Under the pieces are notes generated by a model. That model was not told where the DNA came from and made no database searches. It worked only from the letters and a program-made list of their open reading frames with translations. From NCBI GenBank assembly GCA_946481585.1, contig CAMLOF010000105.1:1-9147 (forward strand): a stretch of DNA of 9,147 nt, given 5' to 3'. Origin of the DNA: an uncultured Macromonas sp. GTDB lineage: Bacteria > Pseudomonadota > Gammaproteobacteria > Burkholderiales > Burkholderiaceae. The position numbers and the translations under genes were made by a program. This document shows, piece after piece, positions 7,236 through 9,147 of the stretch; position 1 is the stretch's first letter, and each line of letters opens with the position of its first letter.

Positions 7236-7262
7236 TATCCACGAGCCCCACCAAGCGCTCAG
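7234..7262 (-). promoter_or_regulatory. possible sigma-70 promoter for lptD-surA-rsmA
   Basis: On the - strand, GATAAT (7239-7234, 5 of 6 matches to TATAAT) is preceded at 17-base spacing by CTGAGC (7262-7257, 3 of 6 matches to TTGACA). It lies in the 53-bp divergent gap between lptD and the kinase gene. If real, transcription would start near 7227, downstream of ATG 7235, which would favour a later lptD start. No sigma-E-like GGAACTT element was found, though lptD is sigma-E-controlled in E. coli. Evidence is by eye only. Confidence 0.3.
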
Positions 7263-7288
7263 TTGCCTCTTTTTCCCGCCGTCCTTTC

Positions 7289-8380
7289 ATGCAAGCCTCA
7301 TCAACTCAGCCCGCCGTCGTCTGGTCCGATCCGCAGCGTGAAGCCGCTTTTCTGGCCTGGCTGGCCCAGCAGGCTCACGAACATGGTCTGGTGCCTGGCA
7401 GCGTTCGCCCTGCTTCTGCAGACGCGAGCTTTCGCCGTTACCTGCGCGTGGACCGCGTTGCGGGCGGCAGCCTGATCATCATGGATGCGCCGCCCGAGAA
7501 GGAGGATTGCAAGCCTTTCGTCAAGGTGGCGGGCCTGCTGCGCGATGCGGGCGTGCGGGTGCCAGCCATTCTTGCCTGGGACGAACCGCAAGGCTTCATG
7601 CTGCTGCAAGATGTGGGTGAGCGCACCTTGCTGGATGTGCTCAACCCTGAACAGCCCGCGCAGGCGCAGCCTTACTTCCGTGACGCCACCGCCGCCTTGC
7701 TGGACTGGCAGAAGGCCTCCAAGCCCGGCGTGCTGCCCGCCTACGACGAAGCACTGCTGCGTCGCGAACTGCAATTGTTCCCAGACTGGTACCTGGAAAA
7801 GCACAAGGGCTTGGCGCTGGACGACACCATGCGTGACACCCTGGCCAAGACCTTCTCGCTGATCGTGCAGCGCAACCTGGCGGCGCCCAGCGTCTACGTG
7901 CACCGTGACTACATGCCCCGCAACCTGATGCTGCCGCGAGCCGACGACGCCAACCAGCGCCTGAGCGTGCTCGACTTCCAGGACGCGGTGCATGGCCCCA
8001 TCACCTACGACATTGCCAGCCTGATGCGTGACGCCTTCCTGACCTGGGAGGAAGACATGGTGCTGGATGTGACCATCCGCTACTGGGAGCAGGCGCGCAA
8101 GGCGGGGTTGATGGACTTTGAGGACTGGAGCGAGGACTTTGGTGCCTTTTATCGCGCGGTGGAGTGGATGGGGTTGCAGCGGCACCTGAAGGTGGCGGGC
8201 ATCTTCGCGCGCCTCACCTTGCGCGACGGCAAGCCCAAGTACCTGGCCGACGCGCCGCGTTTCATCCACTACATCCGCAACACGGCCCTGCGCTACCGCG
8301 AACTCGCCCCCCTGCTGCGCCTGATCGACAAGGTCGAGGGCTGGGAAGCGGCTTCGGGTTTTGCCTACGGCCGCGTGTGA
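7289..8380 (+). CDS. amgK: aminoglycoside-phosphotransferase-fold sugar kinase, probable N-acetylmuramate/N-acetylglucosamine kinase AmgK
   Basis: AmgK phosphorylates the anomeric hydroxyl of MurNAc or GlcNAc with ATP in the cytosol. In Pseudomonas this starts a peptidoglycan-recycling route that bypasses de novo UDP-MurNAc synthesis and lowers fosfomycin sensitivity. The 363-residue protein has the APH/choline-kinase fold. DASFRRYLRV (45-54) is the N-lobe ATP-binding strand region; MDAPPEKEDCKPF (65-77) is typical of this subfamily. The catalytic loop is VHRDYMPRNLM (204-214), with Asp207 as base and Asn212 for metal. DFQDA (229-233) holds the second metal ligand Asp229, followed by GPITYDIASL (236-245). 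All active-site residues are intact. The position divergent from lptD is the same as that of amgK in Pseudomonas, which supports the specific call over a generic phosphotransferase. Its usual partner murU does not follow; rsmE does, after 10 bases. ATG 7289 is the first start in frame with a plausible N-terminus, but no Shine-Dalgarno sequence is evident. This is not an antibiotic-modifying enzyme as far as can be seen. Confidence 0.87.
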   Translation: MQASSTQPAVVWSDPQREAAFLAWLAQQAHEHGLVPGSVRPASADASFRRYLRVDRVAGGSLIIMDAPPEKEDCKPFVKVAGLLRDAGVRVPAILAWDEPQGFMLLQDVGERTLLDVLNPEQPAQAQPYFRDATAALLDWQKASKPGVLPAYDEALLRRELQLFPDWYLEKHKGLALDDTMRDTLAKTFSLIVQRNLAAPSVYVHRDYMPRNLMLPRADDANQRLSVLDFQDAVHGPITYDIASLMRDAFLTWEEDMVLDVTIRYWEQARKAGLMDFEDWSEDFGAFYRAVEWMGLQRHLKVAGIFARLTLRDGKPKYLADAPRFIHYIRNTALRYRELAPLLRLIDKVEGWEAASGFAYGRV

Positions 8381-8390
8381 GCTTGCAGGC

Positions 8391-9122
8391 ATGCCGCGCA
8401 TCCATCACCCCGAACCTTTGCAGCCTGGCCTGGAGCTGGCGCTGACGCCCGAGGGCGCCCGCCATGTGCAGGTGCTGCGCCTGCAGCCGGGCGACGCCAT
8501 CACCCTCTTTGGCGACCCGCTGGCCGGAGGCGAATACGACGCCACCGTGCTGCGCATGGGGCGGAGCAATGTGGACGTGAAGGTGGGCGCCCACCACGCC
8601 ACCGATCGCGCGCCGCGCCGCGCCGTGCACCTGGCAGTGGGTATGCCCGCCAACGATCGCATGGACTGGTTGGTGGAAAAAGCCACTGAGTTGGGTGTGG
8701 CGAGCATCCAGCCGCTGATGACCGAGCGCAGCGTATTGCGACTGAAGGACGAGCGCGCCGAGAAGAAGGTGGCGCACTGGCAGGCTGTTGCCGTGAGCGC
8801 CTGCGAACAATGTGGCGGCAACCGTGTGCCGCATATCCACCCGGTGCGCACGCTGGAGGCCTGGCTGCGCGAAGCGGCCTGGACGCAGGATGCTTGGCGC
8901 GGGGTGCTGTCGCTGGCGGCAGGCAGCCAGCCTTTTGCGCAGGCTTGGCCTACAGATATCGGGGTGCCCATGTGGCTGGTGAACGGCCCCGAAGGCGGCC
9001 TGGGGGCGGCAGAAGAAGAGGCCTTGCTGGCGCGGGGCTTTGTACCCGTGGGGCTGGGGCCGCGTGTGCTGCGTGCCGAAACGGCTGCGCTGGCGGCACT
9101 CGCTCAGGCTGTTGTGGCCTGA
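8391..9122 (+). CDS. rsmE: 16S rRNA (uracil1498-N3)-methyltransferase
   Basis: RsmE methylates N3 of U1498 in helix 44 of 16S rRNA, at the decoding centre of the 30S subunit, using S-adenosylmethionine. The 243 residues match the family length. The N-terminal PUA-like RNA-binding domain covers about 1-70 (HVQVLRLQPGD at 25-35). The SPOUT methyltransferase domain covers about 76-240, with EKATELGVASIQPLMTERSV (96-115), EQCGGNRVP (139-147), and the trefoil-knot cofactor site VNGPEGGLGAAEEE (197-210) plus LGPRVLRAETAALAAL (222-237). These blocks match E. coli RsmE closely. The open frame reaches back to TTG 8361 inside the upstream kinase gene, but ATG 8391 gives the standard MPRIHHP-type start and lies 10 bases after the kinase stop, so that start is chosen. 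The tight spacing suggests co-transcription with amgK, without any obvious functional link. A possible terminator follows at once. Confidence 0.96.
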   Translation: MPRIHHPEPLQPGLELALTPEGARHVQVLRLQPGDAITLFGDPLAGGEYDATVLRMGRSNVDVKVGAHHATDRAPRRAVHLAVGMPANDRMDWLVEKATELGVASIQPLMTERSVLRLKDERAEKKVAHWQAVAVSACEQCGGNRVPHIHPVRTLEAWLREAAWTQDAWRGVLSLAAGSQPFAQAWPTDIGVPMWLVNGPEGGLGAAEEEALLARGFVPVGLGPRVLRAETAALAALAQAVVA

Positions 9123-9140
9123 CTGAAGGCGGGCTTTTTT
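9117..9140 (+). terminator. possible weak terminator after rsmE
   Basis: GCCT (9117-9120) can pair with AGGC (9127-9130), followed by GGGC and a run of six T (9135-9140). The stem is short and overlaps the rsmE stop codon, and the window ends 7 bases later, so a stronger structure including downstream sequence cannot be judged. Confidence 0.35.
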
Positions 9141-9147
9141 CCTGCGG

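Noticed and set aside
7289..8380. Aminoglycoside resistance phosphotransferase
   Set aside because: The fold is shared, but the subfamily motifs and the position divergent from lptD fit the peptidoglycan-recycling kinase AmgK; there is no resistance-gene or mobile context.
7301..8401. A 366-codon open frame on the - strand opposite amgK
   Set aside because: Fully antisense to a kinase with intact catalytic motifs; His/Gln/Val-rich shadow composition with no recognisable domain.

Overview
The window comes from a GC-rich bacterial chromosome. Protein content points to a betaproteobacterium of order Burkholderiales, probably family Comamonadaceae (Acidovorax-like). This rests on recognised protein character and gene order, since no database search was possible. 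No mobile element, CRISPR array, tRNA or rRNA is visible, and the coding density is that of an ordinary core chromosome.

Left part (1-2630, + strand). The window opens inside maeB, the large malic enzyme with a C-terminal phosphotransacetylase-like domain. A strong intrinsic terminator follows. Next is a two-gene accessory unit: a Sec-exported guanyl-specific ribonuclease of the RNase Sa/barnase class (1548-1970), then a barstar-family inhibitor (2024-2563). The ribonuclease keeps the catalytic Glu, Arg and His. The inhibitor keeps the acidic residues barstar uses to plug the barnase active site and adds a C-terminal extension of about 44 residues. This export-RNase plus cytosolic-inhibitor pair is the most interesting part of the window. 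A perfect 7-bp inverted repeat with AGGAG in its loop lies just upstream of the RNase. A strong hairpin terminator closes the pair and separates it from the convergent operon.

Centre (2631-7235, - strand). Three tightly overlapping genes read leftward: lptD (outer-membrane LPS translocon), surA (periplasmic chaperone that helps fold LptD and other barrels) and rsmA/ksgA (16S rRNA dimethyladenosine transferase). lptD and surA overlap by 8 bases. surA and rsmA overlap by 4 bases (GTGA), with rsmA starting at GTG. pdxA, which lies between surA and rsmA in E. coli, is missing.

Right part (7289-9122, + strand). Divergent from lptD across 53 bp is an aminoglycoside-phosphotransferase-fold sugar kinase that matches AmgK, the anomeric MurNAc/GlcNAc kinase of peptidoglycan recycling. 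Ten bases later comes rsmE (16S rRNA m3U1498 methyltransferase). The usual AmgK partner, the uridylyltransferase MurU, is not adjacent. The lptD-surA and amgK neighbourhood is therefore an envelope-biogenesis cluster (LPS export, outer-membrane protein folding, peptidoglycan recycling) interleaved with two 16S rRNA methyltransferases.
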